Part shown: positions 6,832 to 16,085 of the stretch, one piece after another
How the letters are laid out: every line of letters starts with the position of its first letter
Numbering within the stretch: position 1 is the stretch's first letter
Assembly: GCA_012839475.1 (NCBI GenBank)
Contig: DUNG01000021.1
Span: 1 to 40,113, forward strand
Length of the DNA stretch: 40,113 nt
DNA from: Petrimonas sp.
GTDB taxonomy: Bacteria > Bacteroidota > Bacteroidia > Bacteroidales > Dysgonomonadaceae
Reading direction: 5' to 3'
Notes under the pieces: model-generated
What the model was told of the DNA's origin: nothing
Database searches by the model: none
Seen by the model: the letters and a program-made list of their open reading frames with translations, nothing else
Made by a program: the position numbers and the translations under genes

Positions 6832-8502
6832 ATGGAGTGGTTTTTGGAATTGGTTACCGGAACGGGAGTGGCACACTCTATTTTCGTGTTGGCCGTGGTA
6901 ATTTCGACCGGCCTGCTGTTGGGTAAGATAAAGATTTTTGGTGTCTCACTGGGCACAACGTGGATCCTCTTCTTTGGTATCCTGTTGGGACATCTGGGGT
7001 TGGAGATCAATGAGACGGTACTTCACTTTCTAAGGGAGTTCGGACTAATTCTCTTTATCTACTCTATCGGCATGCAGGTGGGGCCCAGCTTTTTCTCCTC
7101 TTTCAAAAAGGGGGGTATCACGCTGAATATGTTGGCCACGGGGGTGGTGTTCCTGGGGGTTGTTACCACCTATATCATCCACGTGATTACCGGTCTCCCC
7201 ATAGCGACCATGGTAGGTATCCTTTCGGGGGCGGTGACCAATACCCCGGGTTTGGGTGCGGCACAGCAGACCTATACCGAGATAACCGGGACTACCGATC
7301 CAACCATCGCGACGGCTTACGCGGTCGCCTATCCCCTGGGGGTAGTGGGGGTAATCCTCTCTTTGATCCTGTTCCGTTATCTCTTTAAGATTGATCCTAA
7401 GAAAGAAAATCAACGGATAGATGATCAGGATGAATCGAAACTGACCGAAGCACACATGTTCTCGCTGGAAGTGAACAATCCTGCCATCATCGGGAAGAAA
7501 ATAGTGGAACTTAAGGAGTTGATTGAAAAGGAGTTCGTGATTTCACGTCTTGTACACTACTCGACAGGTGAGCTGGTTGTACCACAAACCGACACGGTGC
7601 TGGAGGAAAACGACAAGCTGTTGGTGGTCACCAACCTAAAGAATATAGATACCATTGAAGCCTTGATTGGACCACGCATCGACATGAACCGGGAAGAGTG
7701 GAACAAGCTCGACTCTCTGCTGGTTTCTCGTCGCGTAGCGATCACCAAGTCGGAAATCAACGGACGCTCAATTGGACAGTTGAAGCTGCGCAACCTGTAC
7801 GGAGTAAACATCACTCGGGTAAACCGTGCCGGGGTGGACCTGATAGCCGACTCCAGGCTGCAACTGCAACTGGGTGACCGGGTGACGATCGTGGGATCGG
7901 AAGCGGCTATAGCTAACGTTGAAAAGGTGCTTGGGAACTCGCTCAAGCGACTGAGGGAACCCAACCTCATCTCTATTTTTATCGGGATTGCACTGGGTGT
8001 TCTGGTTGGAAGTATCCCGTTCATGATACCGGGCATCCCGCAACCCGTGAAGTTGGGACTGGCCGGTGGCCCACTAATCGTTGCCATACTTATCAGCAAG
8101 TTTGGCCCCAAGTACAAGATGGTTACCTATACCACCATGAGCGCCAACCTGATGTTGCGGGAAATAGGCATCGCCATCTTCCTTGCCTGTGTGGGGTTGG
8201 CGGCAGGGGAGAACTTCGTGGAAACTGTTGTGAATGGCGGCTATAAATGGATTGGTTACGGTGTCATTATCACCGTGGTACCTGTACTTATTATCGGCAC
8301 TATCGGGCGAAAAGTATACAAGTTGAACTACTACACCTTGATGGGTATGCTATCGGGAAGCATGACCGACCCACCCGCGCTCGCGTTCGCGAACAGCACC
8401 GCGGGGAACGATATACCGGCCGTTAGCTACGCTACCGTCTACCCACTTACCATGTTCCTGCGGGTTATTACCGCCCAGTTGATGATACTCCTCTTTTTGT
8501 AA
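6832..8502 (+). CDS. AspT/YidE-family transporter with two RCK-C domains
   Basis: 556 residues. Hydrophobic helices fill about 1-185, then a soluble middle part of about 200-375, then helices again to the end, as in the aspartate:alanine exchanger family. The duplicated membrane halves carry matching motifs ([14 protein letters not shown] in the first, [14 protein letters not shown] in the second, each followed by a tyrosine/proline-rich AYPLG or VYPLTMF). The middle holds two TrkA-C/RCK-C regulatory domains (for example [20 protein letters not shown] and [15 protein letters not shown]). Such proteins sit in the cytoplasmic membrane and exchange carboxylates or amino acids; the substrate here cannot be read from sequence. 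It appears to be a single-gene unit. Confidence 0.85.
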   Translation: MEWFLELVTGTGVAHSIFVLAVVISTGLLLGKIKIFGVSLGTTWILFFGILLGHLGLEINETVLHFLREFGLILFIYSIGMQVGPSFFSSFKKGGITLNMLATGVVFLGVVTTYIIHVITGLPIATMVGILSGAVTNTPGLGAAQQTYTEITGTTDPTIATAYAVAYPLGVVGVILSLILFRYLFKIDPKKENQRIDDQDESKLTEAHMFSLEVNNPAIIGKKIVELKELIEKEFVISRLVHYSTGELVVPQTDTVLEENDKLLVVTNLKNIDTIEALIGPRIDMNREEWNKLDSLLVSRRVAITKSEINGRSIGQLKLRNLYGVNITRVNRAGVDLIADSRLQLQLGDRVTIVGSEAAIANVEKVLGNSLKRLREPNLISIFIGIALGVLVGSIPFMIPGIPQPVKLGLAGGPLIVAILISKFGPKYKMVTYTTMSANLMLREIGIAIFLACVGLAAGENFVETVVNGGYKWIGYGVIITVVPVLIIGTIGRKVYKLNYYTLMGMLSGSMTDPPALAFANSTAGNDIPAVSYATVYPLTMFLRVITAQLMILLFL

Positions 8503-8527
8503 AGCAAGCTTTGCGGTTACTTTTTTC

Positions 8528-8695
8528 AGGTTTGCTTTCAATGCTAAGACCTTAGCAATTTTTGCGGGGACACATCCTGTGAAGTTCGCGTTTAAAAAGA
8601 AAAGCTGTTCGAGGCGAAGCTAAGTTCTTTTCTTTTAGCGAACAAGTAGATGATGGGTCGCAAAAATTGCTTCAGTCGAGCTTGAAAGCAAACCT
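8528..8695. repeat. 168-bp interrupted inverted repeat (large hairpin) after yidE
   Basis: Nested arms share one centre near 8612. AGGTTTGCTTTCAA (8528-8541) pairs with 8682-8695, a perfect 14 bp. GCAATTTTTGCG (8555-8566) pairs with 8659-8670, a perfect 12 bp. TTCGC plus an A-rich run (8585-8602) pairs imperfectly with 8625-8642, and AGCT/TTCG at 8603-8611 pairs with 8615-8621. Non-pairing segments of similar length on both sides would form internal loops. There is no open frame. It could be a MITE-like element, a structured RNA or a 3' UTR structure. The 362-bp gap 8503-8864 otherwise holds only the malQ promoter. Confidence 0.8.
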
Positions 8696-8762
8696 TACAT
8701 TTGCCCTCACTTCCCGCAATCGTTTGCACGTGAATTGTTCCGTGAGTTGAGCAAAATATGGG

Positions 8763-8791
8763 TTGTTACCAGGCGAAACGTTGTAGATTTG
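8763..8791 (+). promoter_or_regulatory. Promoter of malQ
   Basis: TTG at 8763-8765, 18 bp spacer, then TAGATTTG at 8784-8791, a full match to TAnnTTTG. The predicted start near 8798 gives a 5' leader of about 65 nt before the ATG at 8865. Confidence 0.6.
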
Positions 8792-8796
8792 CCTGG
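8769..8796. promoter_or_regulatory. Inverted repeat overlapping the malQ promoter, candidate operator
   Basis: CCAGGC (8769-8774) and GCCTGG (8791-8796) are perfect inverted arms with a 16-bp spacer that contains the -7 element. A regulator bound here would cover the promoter. Regulation by sugar supply would suit malQ, but nothing identifies the protein. Confidence 0.4.
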
Positions 8797-8864
8797 AATC
8801 CATTTTTTGTAATGTAGGGACTGGATTATTGTATTAACGAAGAATAAACCAACAAGAATATAGT

Positions 8865-11525
8865 ATGGCTATCATTAGCTTTCAAATCGATTACCATACC
8901 GCCTGGGGAGAGCAGGTTTGCCTGTGTGGATCCATTCCCGAGCTGGGAGAGATGGACGAATCCAAGGCGCTGCCCCTCACGAACGAGGGGAACCTGTGGT
9001 TTGCCGAGGTGACCATCCCCCAATCGCGGGAGCTCAGGTATTACTACTTTATTCGTGAACGAGAGAACACCGTTCGCCGTGAATGGGGTACACCCCGCAC
9101 CTTACGGGTTACCGCGAGCAAGGATTACGTCGTGCGGGACCTTTGGAAAAACAGGCCTTACCACGCCTACCTCTACTCATCGGCCTTTACGGATACCTTC
9201 TTCGCACACACAAAGGAGGGGCTTCCCGAACGGTATCACGCCCAGTCGGTACTACTCAACGTGGTTTGCCCCTACGTGAGCAGCGAGCAGACGCTCGTGG
9301 TGAGCGGCGACTGCGAGGAGTTGGGTCAATGGAACCTGCGACGGGCCAAGCCGATGCGGTGCCTTGAGGATGGGGTGTGGCAACTGCTGCTTAACGCTAA
9401 GAAGTTACCGAAACGGTCGAGCTACAAGTTCGTGATTGTCGACAAGGCTACCCGTGAGGCGGTTCACTGGGAGGATGGAGGCAACCGCCTGCTGGAGCCC
9501 GTCGCCGCCAACGAGACCTCCTGGGTTTTCGCGGAGATGGGATTGCTATTTCATCACTACCGTTTTCAGTTCAAAGGGGTGGGGACGGCCATCCCCCTCT
9601 TTTCGCTAAGGACACGACGCAGCTTCGGGATCGGCGACTTCGCGGACCTGCGCAAGATGGTCGACTGGGTGGCGGAGACCGGTCAGCAGCTGATTCAACT
9701 GCTCCCGGTGAACGATACCACCAGCAAGACCTGGCGGGACTCCTACCCGTACAGCGCTATCTCTAATTACGCGCTCCATCCCATCTACCTGGGATGTACT
9801 GACTTCCCACTGAAAGATTCGAAGAGTTACAAGCAGTTCATGAAGGAGGGAAAGCGTTTGAATGAACTGCCCCAGATGGATTACGAGGGGGTGCTGGCAT
9901 TGAAAGAGAAGTATGCTCATGTACTTTACGAGCAAGAGGGGCAAGCCGTCCTGGCATCAGAGACGTTCCAGTCGTTCTTTGCCCAAAACGAAGCGTGGCT
10001 CTTCCCCTATGCCTGCTACTGTTTCTTGCGGGACCGTGAGGGAAACGCCGATTTCACCCGCTGGGGTACGTACCAATATTATGAGGAGTCGAATTTGAGA
10101 CGATTGGTGAAAGAGGACCCGGAGGCGAAAAAGGCGACCGACTACTGGTACTTCATACAGTTTCTCCTTCACCAACAGTTCACTATGGCGAGAGATTACG
10201 CCCACGAGAAAGGGGTGGCGCTCAAAGGGGATATTCCCATCGGGATTAACCGCGACAGCGTGGAGGCGTGGCAAACGCCCCACCTCTTTAATATGGATAC
10301 GCAGACCGGGGCACCGCCGGACGACTTCTCCTACTTTGGCCAGAACTGGGGATTTCCCACCTACAACTGGAAAGCGATGGAGGAGGAGGGGTACGAATGG
10401 TGGATCAACCGCTTCCGGAAGATGGCGGACTACTTCGACGCGTACCGGATTGACCATATCCTGGGCTTCTTCCGCATCTGGGAGATTCCCCTGGATGCGG
10501 TGCAGGGGTTGCTGGGCTACTTTAGTCCCGCTTTGCCCTACTGGGCGGAAGAGATCGTGCAAGCGGGCATCCCGTTCGATGAGGAACGGATGGTTTGCCC
10601 CTTTATTCACGAGGGTTTCCTACCCGAAATTTTTGGCGATGAGACGGAACGGGTGAAGGAGGAGTTCCTCGAAGTGTCGGGATGGCAGCGATTCCGGCTG
10701 AAGCCCTGCTGCGATACGCAACGAAAAATAGTGCAGCTGTTCGAGGGGAAGGAGGGCGACCGGGAGAAAAAGATCCGTGACGGGCTGCTCGCGCTCTGCA
10801 CGGAGGTGCTGTTCGTACGCGACCCGCGGGATCAAAACCGCTTTCACCCGCGTATAACGGCGCAATTCACCTACTCCTACCGCTACCTGGATGAACAGTT
10901 GAAGGGGGCGTTCAACCGGCTTTACGACGACTTCTTCTATCGCCGACACAACTACTTCTGGAGGGAGCAGGCGATGAAGAAACTACCCGTGATCCTCTCT
11001 GCCACCACCATGATGGCGTGTGGGGAGGACCTGGGGATGGTACCCGACTGCGTGCCATCGGTCATGGATCAACTTCAAATCCTTAGCCTGGAGATTCAAC
11101 GGATGCCCAAGGTGGAGCTTGTCCCGTTCACCGACCTCAACCGGTTGCCCTACCTGTCGGTCTGCACCACCTCCACCCACGATATGTCACCCCTGCGGTT
11201 GTGGTGGACTGAGAACAGGGAGCTCACGCAACGGTACTACAACGAGGTGCTCCACCGCGAAGGTCCCGCGCCCGAAGAATGTACTACCGGGATCTGCCGC
11301 CAGGTCGTGGAAGAGCACCTGCGTTCATCGGCCATGTGGGTTATACTGCCGCTGCAGGACTGGATGTCGATTGATGCTACATTGCGAAATCGCGATTTTC
11401 GGTCGGAGCGTATCAACGTGCCGGCTAACTCCTCACACTACTGGTGCTATCGTATGCATATCACACTTGAGCAGCTCCTGGAAGAGGAGGCGTTCAATGA
11501 AACAGTGAGGGGATTGAAACGGTAA
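8865..11525 (+). CDS. malQ: 4-alpha-glucanotransferase (amylomaltase) with two N-terminal CBM20 domains
   Basis: 886 residues. It transfers alpha-1,4-glucan segments between maltooligosaccharides and releases glucose, in starch and glycogen turnover. Two starch-binding CBM20 domains lie at about 1-110 and 125-230 (GSIPELGEMDESKALPL; SGDCEELGQWNLRRAKPM). The GH77 catalytic domain follows from about 240 (RSFGIGDFADLRKMVDW). Catalytic residues can be placed: nucleophile Asp530 in YRIDHILGF, acid/base Glu721 in CGEDLG and Asp773 in STHDMSP. The length and domain order match the plant DPE2-like disproportionating enzymes also found in Bacteroidota. No signal peptide is seen, so it is cytoplasmic. 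It stands alone with its own promoter and a terminator shared with fba. Confidence 0.93.
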   Translation: MAIISFQIDYHTAWGEQVCLCGSIPELGEMDESKALPLTNEGNLWFAEVTIPQSRELRYYYFIRERENTVRREWGTPRTLRVTASKDYVVRDLWKNRPYHAYLYSSAFTDTFFAHTKEGLPERYHAQSVLLNVVCPYVSSEQTLVVSGDCEELGQWNLRRAKPMRCLEDGVWQLLLNAKKLPKRSSYKFVIVDKATREAVHWEDGGNRLLEPVAANETSWVFAEMGLLFHHYRFQFKGVGTAIPLFSLRTRRSFGIGDFADLRKMVDWVAETGQQLIQLLPVNDTTSKTWRDSYPYSAISNYALHPIYLGCTDFPLKDSKSYKQFMKEGKRLNELPQMDYEGVLALKEKYAHVLYEQEGQAVLASETFQSFFAQNEAWLFPYACYCFLRDREGNADFTRWGTYQYYEESNLRRLVKEDPEAKKATDYWYFIQFLLHQQFTMARDYAHEKGVALKGDIPIGINRDSVEAWQTPHLFNMDTQTGAPPDDFSYFGQNWGFPTYNWKAMEEEGYEWWINRFRKMADYFDAYRIDHILGFFRIWEIPLDAVQGLLGYFSPALPYWAEEIVQAGIPFDEERMVCPFIHEGFLPEIFGDETERVKEEFLEVSGWQRFRLKPCCDTQRKIVQLFEGKEGDREKKIRDGLLALCTEVLFVRDPRDQNRFHPRITAQFTYSYRYLDEQLKGAFNRLYDDFFYRRHNYFWREQAMKKLPVILSATTMMACGEDLGMVPDCVPSVMDQLQILSLEIQRMPKVELVPFTDLNRLPYLSVCTTSTHDMSPLRLWWTENRELTQRYYNEVLHREGPAPEECTTGICRQVVEEHLRSSAMWVILPLQDWMSIDATLRNRDFRSERINVPANSSHYWCYRMHITLEQLLEEEAFNETVRGLKR

Positions 11526-11681
11526 TTGTTCTAATAATAGGATGACCGTAAGTAATACGTGCACTGAGACGAAATCACTTTGCCCATGATTAAGGGGTAG
11601 GGTGATTGCTGAAAACAATAAAACATGCTAAAAAGCATTTCGGTAAACCTGTTTCAAAGAAACCGTAACCCGTGAAAACAA

Positions 11682-11715
11682 AAAGGGTGAGTTCGTTGTG
11701 AACGACTCACCCTTT
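11682..11715. terminator. Bidirectional terminator between malQ and fba
   Basis: AAAGGGTGAGT (11682-11692) pairs with ACTCACCCTTT (11705-11715), and inner bases TCGTT/AACGA extend the stem to a tight loop. A-rich sequence on the left and T-rich on the right suit termination from both convergent genes. Confidence 0.85.
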
Positions 11716-11745
11716 CTCGTATGTAACCTATATTTGTAAGTGCAA

Positions 11746-12738
11746 TTATGCTTTCCCGGCGCTTCCCAGCACGTTCTTGGTCTTGTGCATGTAAAGCTTC
11801 TTTAACTCTTCGCGTGCCGGACCCATGTACTTGCGGGGGTCAAACTCGGCCGGTTGGGTAGCCAACACCTCACGCACGGCGGCGGTCATGGCTAAGCGGC
11901 CATCCGAGTCGATATTAATCTTGCAAACCGCCGATTGAGCCGCCTTACGCAACTGATCTTCGGGGATGCCGATGGAGTCTTTGAGCTTCCCGCCGTACTT
12001 GTTGATGATCTCCACGTACTCTTGGGGTACGGAAGAGGATCCGTGAAGCACGATGGGGAACCCGGGGATGCGTTCTTCAATCTCCTCGAGGATATCGAAG
12101 CGCAAGGGAGGCGGTACCAGGACACCCTCCTCGTTGCGCGTGCACTGTTCGGGGGTGAACTTGAACGCCCCGTGAGAGGTGCCAATAGAGATCGCCAACG
12201 AGTCGACGCCGGTACGGGTAACGAAGTCCACAACTTCGTCTGGTTCGGTATAGGTGTGGCTTTCGGCTACCACATCGTCTTCGATACCAGCCAGGATGCC
12301 CAGCTCACCCTCTACCGTTACGTCGTATTGGTGCGCGTACTCGACCACTTTTTTTGTCAACGCAACGTTCTCTTCGTAAGGCAGGTGGGAACCATCGATC
12401 ATCACTGATGAGAAGCCAGTGTTGATACAATCCTTACAGAGTTCAAAGGTATCGCCATGGTCGAGGTGCAGGACGATGGGGATCTCGTACCCCAGCTCTT
12501 TCGCGTACTGAACGGCTCCCTGAGCCATGTAACGCAGCAGGGTCTGGTTGGCGTACCGGCGTGCGCCGCTGGATACCTGGAGGATCACGGGGGACCTGGT
12601 TTCCACACAAGCCGAGATGATGGCCTGCATCTGCTCCATGTTGTTGAAGTTAAAAGCGGGAATGGCGTAACCGCCCTCCATCGCTTTCTTGAATAGCTCT
12701 CTTGAGTTTACAAGACCTAATTCTTTGTAACTTACCAT
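11746..12738 (-). CDS. fba: Class II fructose-bisphosphate aldolase
   Basis: 330 residues from the ATG at 12738 (MVSYKELGLVNSRELFKKAM). The open frame continues upstream but that part is AT-rich promoter DNA. The enzyme splits fructose 1,6-bisphosphate into dihydroxyacetone phosphate and glyceraldehyde 3-phosphate with a divalent metal. Family signs are AIPAFNFNNMEQ, the metal-binding region LHLDHGDTFELCK, the EGELG segment, the glycine/histidine motif TSHGAFKF and VLHGSSSVPQEY. It is cytoplasmic and central to glycolysis and gluconeogenesis. It is a single-gene unit convergent with malQ. Confidence 0.94.
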   Translation of the reverse strand: MVSYKELGLVNSRELFKKAMEGGYAIPAFNFNNMEQMQAIISACVETRSPVILQVSSGARRYANQTLLRYMAQGAVQYAKELGYEIPIVLHLDHGDTFELCKDCINTGFSSVMIDGSHLPYEENVALTKKVVEYAHQYDVTVEGELGILAGIEDDVVAESHTYTEPDEVVDFVTRTGVDSLAISIGTSHGAFKFTPEQCTRNEEGVLVPPPLRFDILEEIEERIPGFPIVLHGSSSVPQEYVEIINKYGGKLKDSIGIPEDQLRKAAQSAVCKINIDSDGRLAMTAAVREVLATQPAEFDPRKYMGPAREELKKLYMHKTKNVLGSAGKA

Positions 12739-12782
12739 TATACTAACTGTTTTTATTGATTGGATAATTTGAAATATTATTA

Positions 12783-12809
12783 CAAAAATACGATTAAATC
12801 TGATACAAA
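12783..12809 (-). promoter_or_regulatory. Promoter of fba
   Basis: On the minus strand TTTG (12806-12809) is followed after 15-19 bp, depending on how the T-run is aligned, by TATTTTTG (12783-12790), a match to TAnnTTTG. It lies 45 bp upstream of the fba start. Confidence 0.6.
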
Positions 12810-12898
12810 AGAAATTTTTACCCGAAAGAGAGTTTAATTTTGATAATTCAACCGTGAAAAAAATAAAATTAAGAAAACCGATTCTCGGCGAGATACGG

Positions 12899-12928
12899 TT
12901 GCTATTCTCTTTTTTATTGTTATTTTTG
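12899..12928 (+). promoter_or_regulatory. Promoter of the pnt operon
   Basis: TTG at 12899-12901, 19-bp spacer and TATTTTTG at 12921-12928. The start site would be near 12935, about 60 bp before the pntAA ATG. Confidence 0.7.
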
Positions 12929-12995
12929 CAATGAGAGCTATATTGGGATTTCATCATCCAATGGCTGCAGCGTTCGTTTTTAATATTATTTTGCT

Positions 12996-14153
12996 ATGAT
13001 AATCGGAATACCTAAAGAGATCATGTGTGGTGAAGCGAGGGTAGCCGCCACGCCCGAAACCGTGAAGAAGTTTACCAGTGATGGCATGAGGGTGCTTGTA
13101 GAGAAAGGTGCCGGTGTGAAGTCGCACTACTACGATGAAGAGTACGTGGAGGCTGGCGCGGAAATGGTAGCCGACCCGTTGGAGCTATTCAGCAGGGCCA
13201 ACTTGATCCTGAAGGTGAAAGAACCCCTCTTTAACGAGGTGTTAGGGAAACACGAGGTGGAGATGATGCACCGGGGACAATACCTTATCACCTTTATTCA
13301 CCCCGCGTCGCCAGCTAACCACGATATGGTGAGACAGCTCGCTTCGACCGGCGTGATAAGCCTTACCTTGGATGGTATTCCCCGTATATCGCGCGCGCAA
13401 AACATGGATGCGCTTACCTCGATGAGCACCTGCGCCGGCTACAAGGGGATTATCATGGCGGCGAATGATCTCTCCTTCTTCATACCCCAGATGTTCACTG
13501 CCGTAGGTATGCTCAAACCGGCCAACGTGTTGGTTATCGGCGCGGGAGTAGCTGGTCTACAAGCGCTTGCCACGGCCAAGCGATTGGGCGCGATAACCCA
13601 TGCGATGGATATTCGACCCGCGGCCTGTGAACAGGCCAAGAGCCTGGGTGCCAAGGTAATCGATACAGGTGTTCCGGCGGAGATCGCCATTGGCCAGGGC
13701 GGGTACGCCAAGAAGTTGCCGGAGGAGTGGCTTGAGAAGGAGCGCGAAGTGCTTCGGGGCGTGATAAAGGAAATGGATATCCTCTTCTTGAGCGCACTCA
13801 TCCCGGGCAAGGTCGCCCCTATTCTGGTCACCGAGGATATGGTTAAGGAGATGAAGAATGGCTCGGTCATCATTGATGTCTCTATCGACCAGGGGGGCAA
13901 TTGCGAGATTACCCCGCCGGGAAGCAAAGAGGTGAAGCACAACGTCACCCTCTGCGGTATCAAGAATATCCCCGGACTTATACCGACCAGCTCCACCTGG
14001 ATGTTTGCCCAGAACGTGTATAACCTGGTGAAGTACCTGGTGCGTGACGGGGAACTTGTACTGGACCAGAATGATGAGATTACCCGCTCAATACTGGTGA
14101 CCCGCGATGGGGAGGTGGTACACCAGGGAGCCCGTGAAGCAATGCTTAATTAA
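12996..14153 (+). CDS. pntAA: NAD(P) transhydrogenase subunit alpha part 1 (NAD-binding domain I)
   Basis: 385 residues, cytoplasmic. Domain I binds NAD(H) and exchanges hydride with NADP(H) on domain III of PntB. The protein starts MIIGIPKEIMCGEARVAATP, the alanine dehydrogenase/PNT N-terminal motif. The dinucleotide fold motif GAGVAG is at 182-187, and the hydride-transfer region is followed by IIDVSIDQGGN. The three-gene arrangement pntAA-pntAB-pntB, with domain I separate from the first membrane part, is the split form known from Rhodospirillum-type enzymes. It is first in the operon, 48 bp before pntAB. Confidence 0.94.
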   Translation: MIIGIPKEIMCGEARVAATPETVKKFTSDGMRVLVEKGAGVKSHYYDEEYVEAGAEMVADPLELFSRANLILKVKEPLFNEVLGKHEVEMMHRGQYLITFIHPASPANHDMVRQLASTGVISLTLDGIPRISRAQNMDALTSMSTCAGYKGIIMAANDLSFFIPQMFTAVGMLKPANVLVIGAGVAGLQALATAKRLGAITHAMDIRPAACEQAKSLGAKVIDTGVPAEIAIGQGGYAKKLPEEWLEKEREVLRGVIKEMDILFLSALIPGKVAPILVTEDMVKEMKNGSVIIDVSIDQGGNCEITPPGSKEVKHNVTLCGIKNIPGLIPTSSTWMFAQNVYNLVKYLVRDGELVLDQNDEITRSILVTRDGEVVHQGAREAMLN

Positions 14154-14201
14154 ATGACCTGAAATACCAGGCAATCAAAACCATATAAAACCGATACCTC
14201 T

Positions 14202-14513
14202 ATGCATCCCATTGTGTTATTACTTGTTTTCGTGGTAGCCACGGTCGTGGGTTACCTGATCATCAAGCAGGTTCCTTCGCTGTTGCATACCCCCTTGATG
14301 TCGGGGATGAACGCGCTATCAGGAATCACGCTGCTCGGTGCGCTGACTGCCGTTGGTTTTACCTTTCTCGCCTCATCGCGGGGTGAGCTGATCTTGGGTC
14401 AAATACTCGGGGGTATCGCTATCATCGCGGCCACGGTGAACGTGGTAGGCGGGTTTGGCGTAACCCACCGGATGTTAAAGATGTTCGATAAGAAAAAAGG
14501 GCCTACATCATGA
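14202..14513 (+). CDS. pntAB: NAD(P) transhydrogenase subunit alpha part 2 (membrane)
   Basis: 103 residues, almost all hydrophobic, with about three transmembrane helices (first near 3-20, then 35-58 and 65-90). It forms part of the proton-conducting domain II together with PntB. The motif GMNALSGITLLGAL and the closing HRMLKMFDKKK are typical. Its stop overlaps the pntB start as ATGA at 14510-14513, pointing to coupled translation. Confidence 0.92.
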   Translation: MHPIVLLLVFVVATVVGYLIIKQVPSLLHTPLMSGMNALSGITLLGALTAVGFTFLASSRGELILGQILGGIAIIAATVNVVGGFGVTHRMLKMFDKKKGPTS

Positions 14514-16012
14514 GTTTTACCATATACATTGTCGCGTGCGCCATTCTCTCGGTTGCCGTCCTGACAGGGATATCGTTGATGAGCAAAGTGAAAACGGCTG
14601 TTGCAGGTAACTTGATTAGCGCGGTGAGTCTCTTCTTAGGTGTTGTTATTACCCTCGTTTATAATGATATACTTTCAGCGTGGACTATTTTTCCCTTCAT
14701 GTTGATTGGTATACTAATAGGGGGAGCCCTCGCTGCCCGGGTAAAAATGATACAGATGCCTCAACTGGTGGCGCTGTTGAATGGGCTGGGGGGATTTGCC
14801 TCAGCGCTGGTAGGAACCCTCTCTCTGCTGGGGGTGGGTATTCCTAAAACAGACTACCCGTTGTTTGTGAACGTCACCTCGGTCCTGGCTATCGTGGTGG
14901 GTTTGGTGACCCTGTTCGGTAGCCTGGTGGCGGCCGGCAAGCTACACCGACTGCTCCCGCAGAAGCCGGTTGTCTGGAAAAATCATTCGCTGATCCTCAA
15001 CTTGTGCCTGATCTTGCTGTTGGCTATCACGCTGTTTGCCGCTTTCGTGGGAGACCATCCCTCGATGATCGCGGTTGCCCTGATCGGTAGCATCGTGATA
15101 AGCTCCTTTTTCGGGGTCGCCTTCGCTATCCGTGTCGGGGGAGCCGATATGCCGATTACCATCTCGCTCCTCAACTCGTTGAGCGGGGTGGCAGGTGCCA
15201 TCGCGGGGATGGCGGTGAACGACCTGCTGCTGGTGGCGGTAGGGGGTATCGTGGGGGCATCGGGGCTGCTGCTCACGCAGGTGATGTGCCGCGCCATGAA
15301 TCGGGGACTGAATGACATCCTCACCGGGAAAACTTCCGTAACATCATCCCGGCAGGGAATCGAAACGGAACATGTTGCCGAGGCCGAAATTGTTACCAAG
15401 ACCAAAACAGACCCCGTTCCCGTGACAAAGGCGGGAACGATGCCTGAAGCGGGAACGATGCCTAAAGCAGTGCACGAGCCCAAACTCAAAGAGGAACCCA
15501 CTAAAAAAACGGCTGTCCATGTTCTCGCGGAGGCCAAATCGGTCATCATCGTCCCGGGTTACGGGATGGCCTTGGCCCAAGCACAACACCTGGTGAAGCA
15601 GTTGGCCGATAAGCTGGAGGCAAATGGGGCGGAGGTCAAGTTCGCCATTCACCCGGTGGCCGGACGCATGCCGGGACATATGAACGTGCTGTTGGCGGAG
15701 GCGGACGTGCCGTACGACATGCTTTTTGAGATGGACGCGGTGAACGACGAGTTCGTATCTACCGATGCAGCACTCGTTATCGGTGCCAACGACGTGATCA
15801 ACCCCGCTGCCCGAGATGCTACCGACACGCCCATTTACGGGATGCCGGTACTTAACGTGGACCAGGCAAAGGAGGTGATTATATGTAACTACGACCTGAA
15901 ACCCGGCTACTCCGGAGTAGAGAACCCGTTGTACAAACGAGAAGAGAGGATACACCTCTTGTTAGGTGATGCGAAGGACTCGCTGGAGTCATTATTGAAG
16001 GGGCTTACATGA
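14510..16012 (+). CDS. pntB: NAD(P) transhydrogenase subunit beta with an extended linker
   Basis: 500 residues, about 40 longer than a usual PntB. Residues 1-260 hold the membrane helices of domain II. Residues 337-500 are the NADP-binding domain III (VIIVPGYGMALAQAQH, FAIHPVAGRMPGHMNVLLAEA, VIGANDVINPAA). The extra length is in the linker, about 273-336, which is low in order and rich in Lys, Thr, Glu and Pro, with a tandem AGTMPE/AGTMPK repeat. The enzyme uses the proton gradient to drive NADPH formation from NADH. It closes the pnt operon. Confidence 0.93.
   Translation: MSFTIYIVACAILSVAVLTGISLMSKVKTAVAGNLISAVSLFLGVVITLVYNDILSAWTIFPFMLIGILIGGALAARVKMIQMPQLVALLNGLGGFASALVGTLSLLGVGIPKTDYPLFVNVTSVLAIVVGLVTLFGSLVAAGKLHRLLPQKPVVWKNHSLILNLCLILLLAITLFAAFVGDHPSMIAVALIGSIVISSFFGVAFAIRVGGADMPITISLLNSLSGVAGAIAGMAVNDLLLVAVGGIVGASGLLLTQVMCRAMNRGLNDILTGKTSVTSSRQGIETEHVAEAEIVTKTKTDPVPVTKAGTMPEAGTMPKAVHEPKLKEEPTKKTAVHVLAEAKSVIIVPGYGMALAQAQHLVKQLADKLEANGAEVKFAIHPVAGRMPGHMNVLLAEADVPYDMLFEMDAVNDEFVSTDAALVIGANDVINPAARDATDTPIYGMPVLNVDQAKEVIICNYDLKPGYSGVENPLYKREERIHLLLGDAKDSLESLLKGLT
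15431..15466 (+). repeat. Tandem 18-bp duplication inside the PntB linker
   Basis: 15431-15448 and 15449-15466 differ by one base (gaa/aaa) and encode AGTMPE and AGTMPK. The duplication is in frame and lies in the flexible domain II-III linker. Confidence 0.85.
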
Positions 16013-16043
16013 TATAATCTCCTGGTTAATAGTTGATTGCATG

Positions 16044-16071
16044 TTGTTAATTGCTAATTGTTAATTGCTAA
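16044..16071. repeat. Perfect 14-bp tandem duplication before the DUF3467 gene
   Basis: TTGTTAATTGCTAA occurs at 16044-16057 and again at 16058-16071, just upstream of the ATG at 16086. Imperfect further copies precede it. Probably a simple slippage repeat in the leader. Confidence 0.7.
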
Positions 16072-16085
16072 AACGTATAGTAACA

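Noticed and set aside
12739-12957. Longer N-terminus for fructose-bisphosphate aldolase
   Set aside because: The added part is AT-rich, contains the TTTG/TATTTTTG promoter and would precede the normal start MVSYKELGL.
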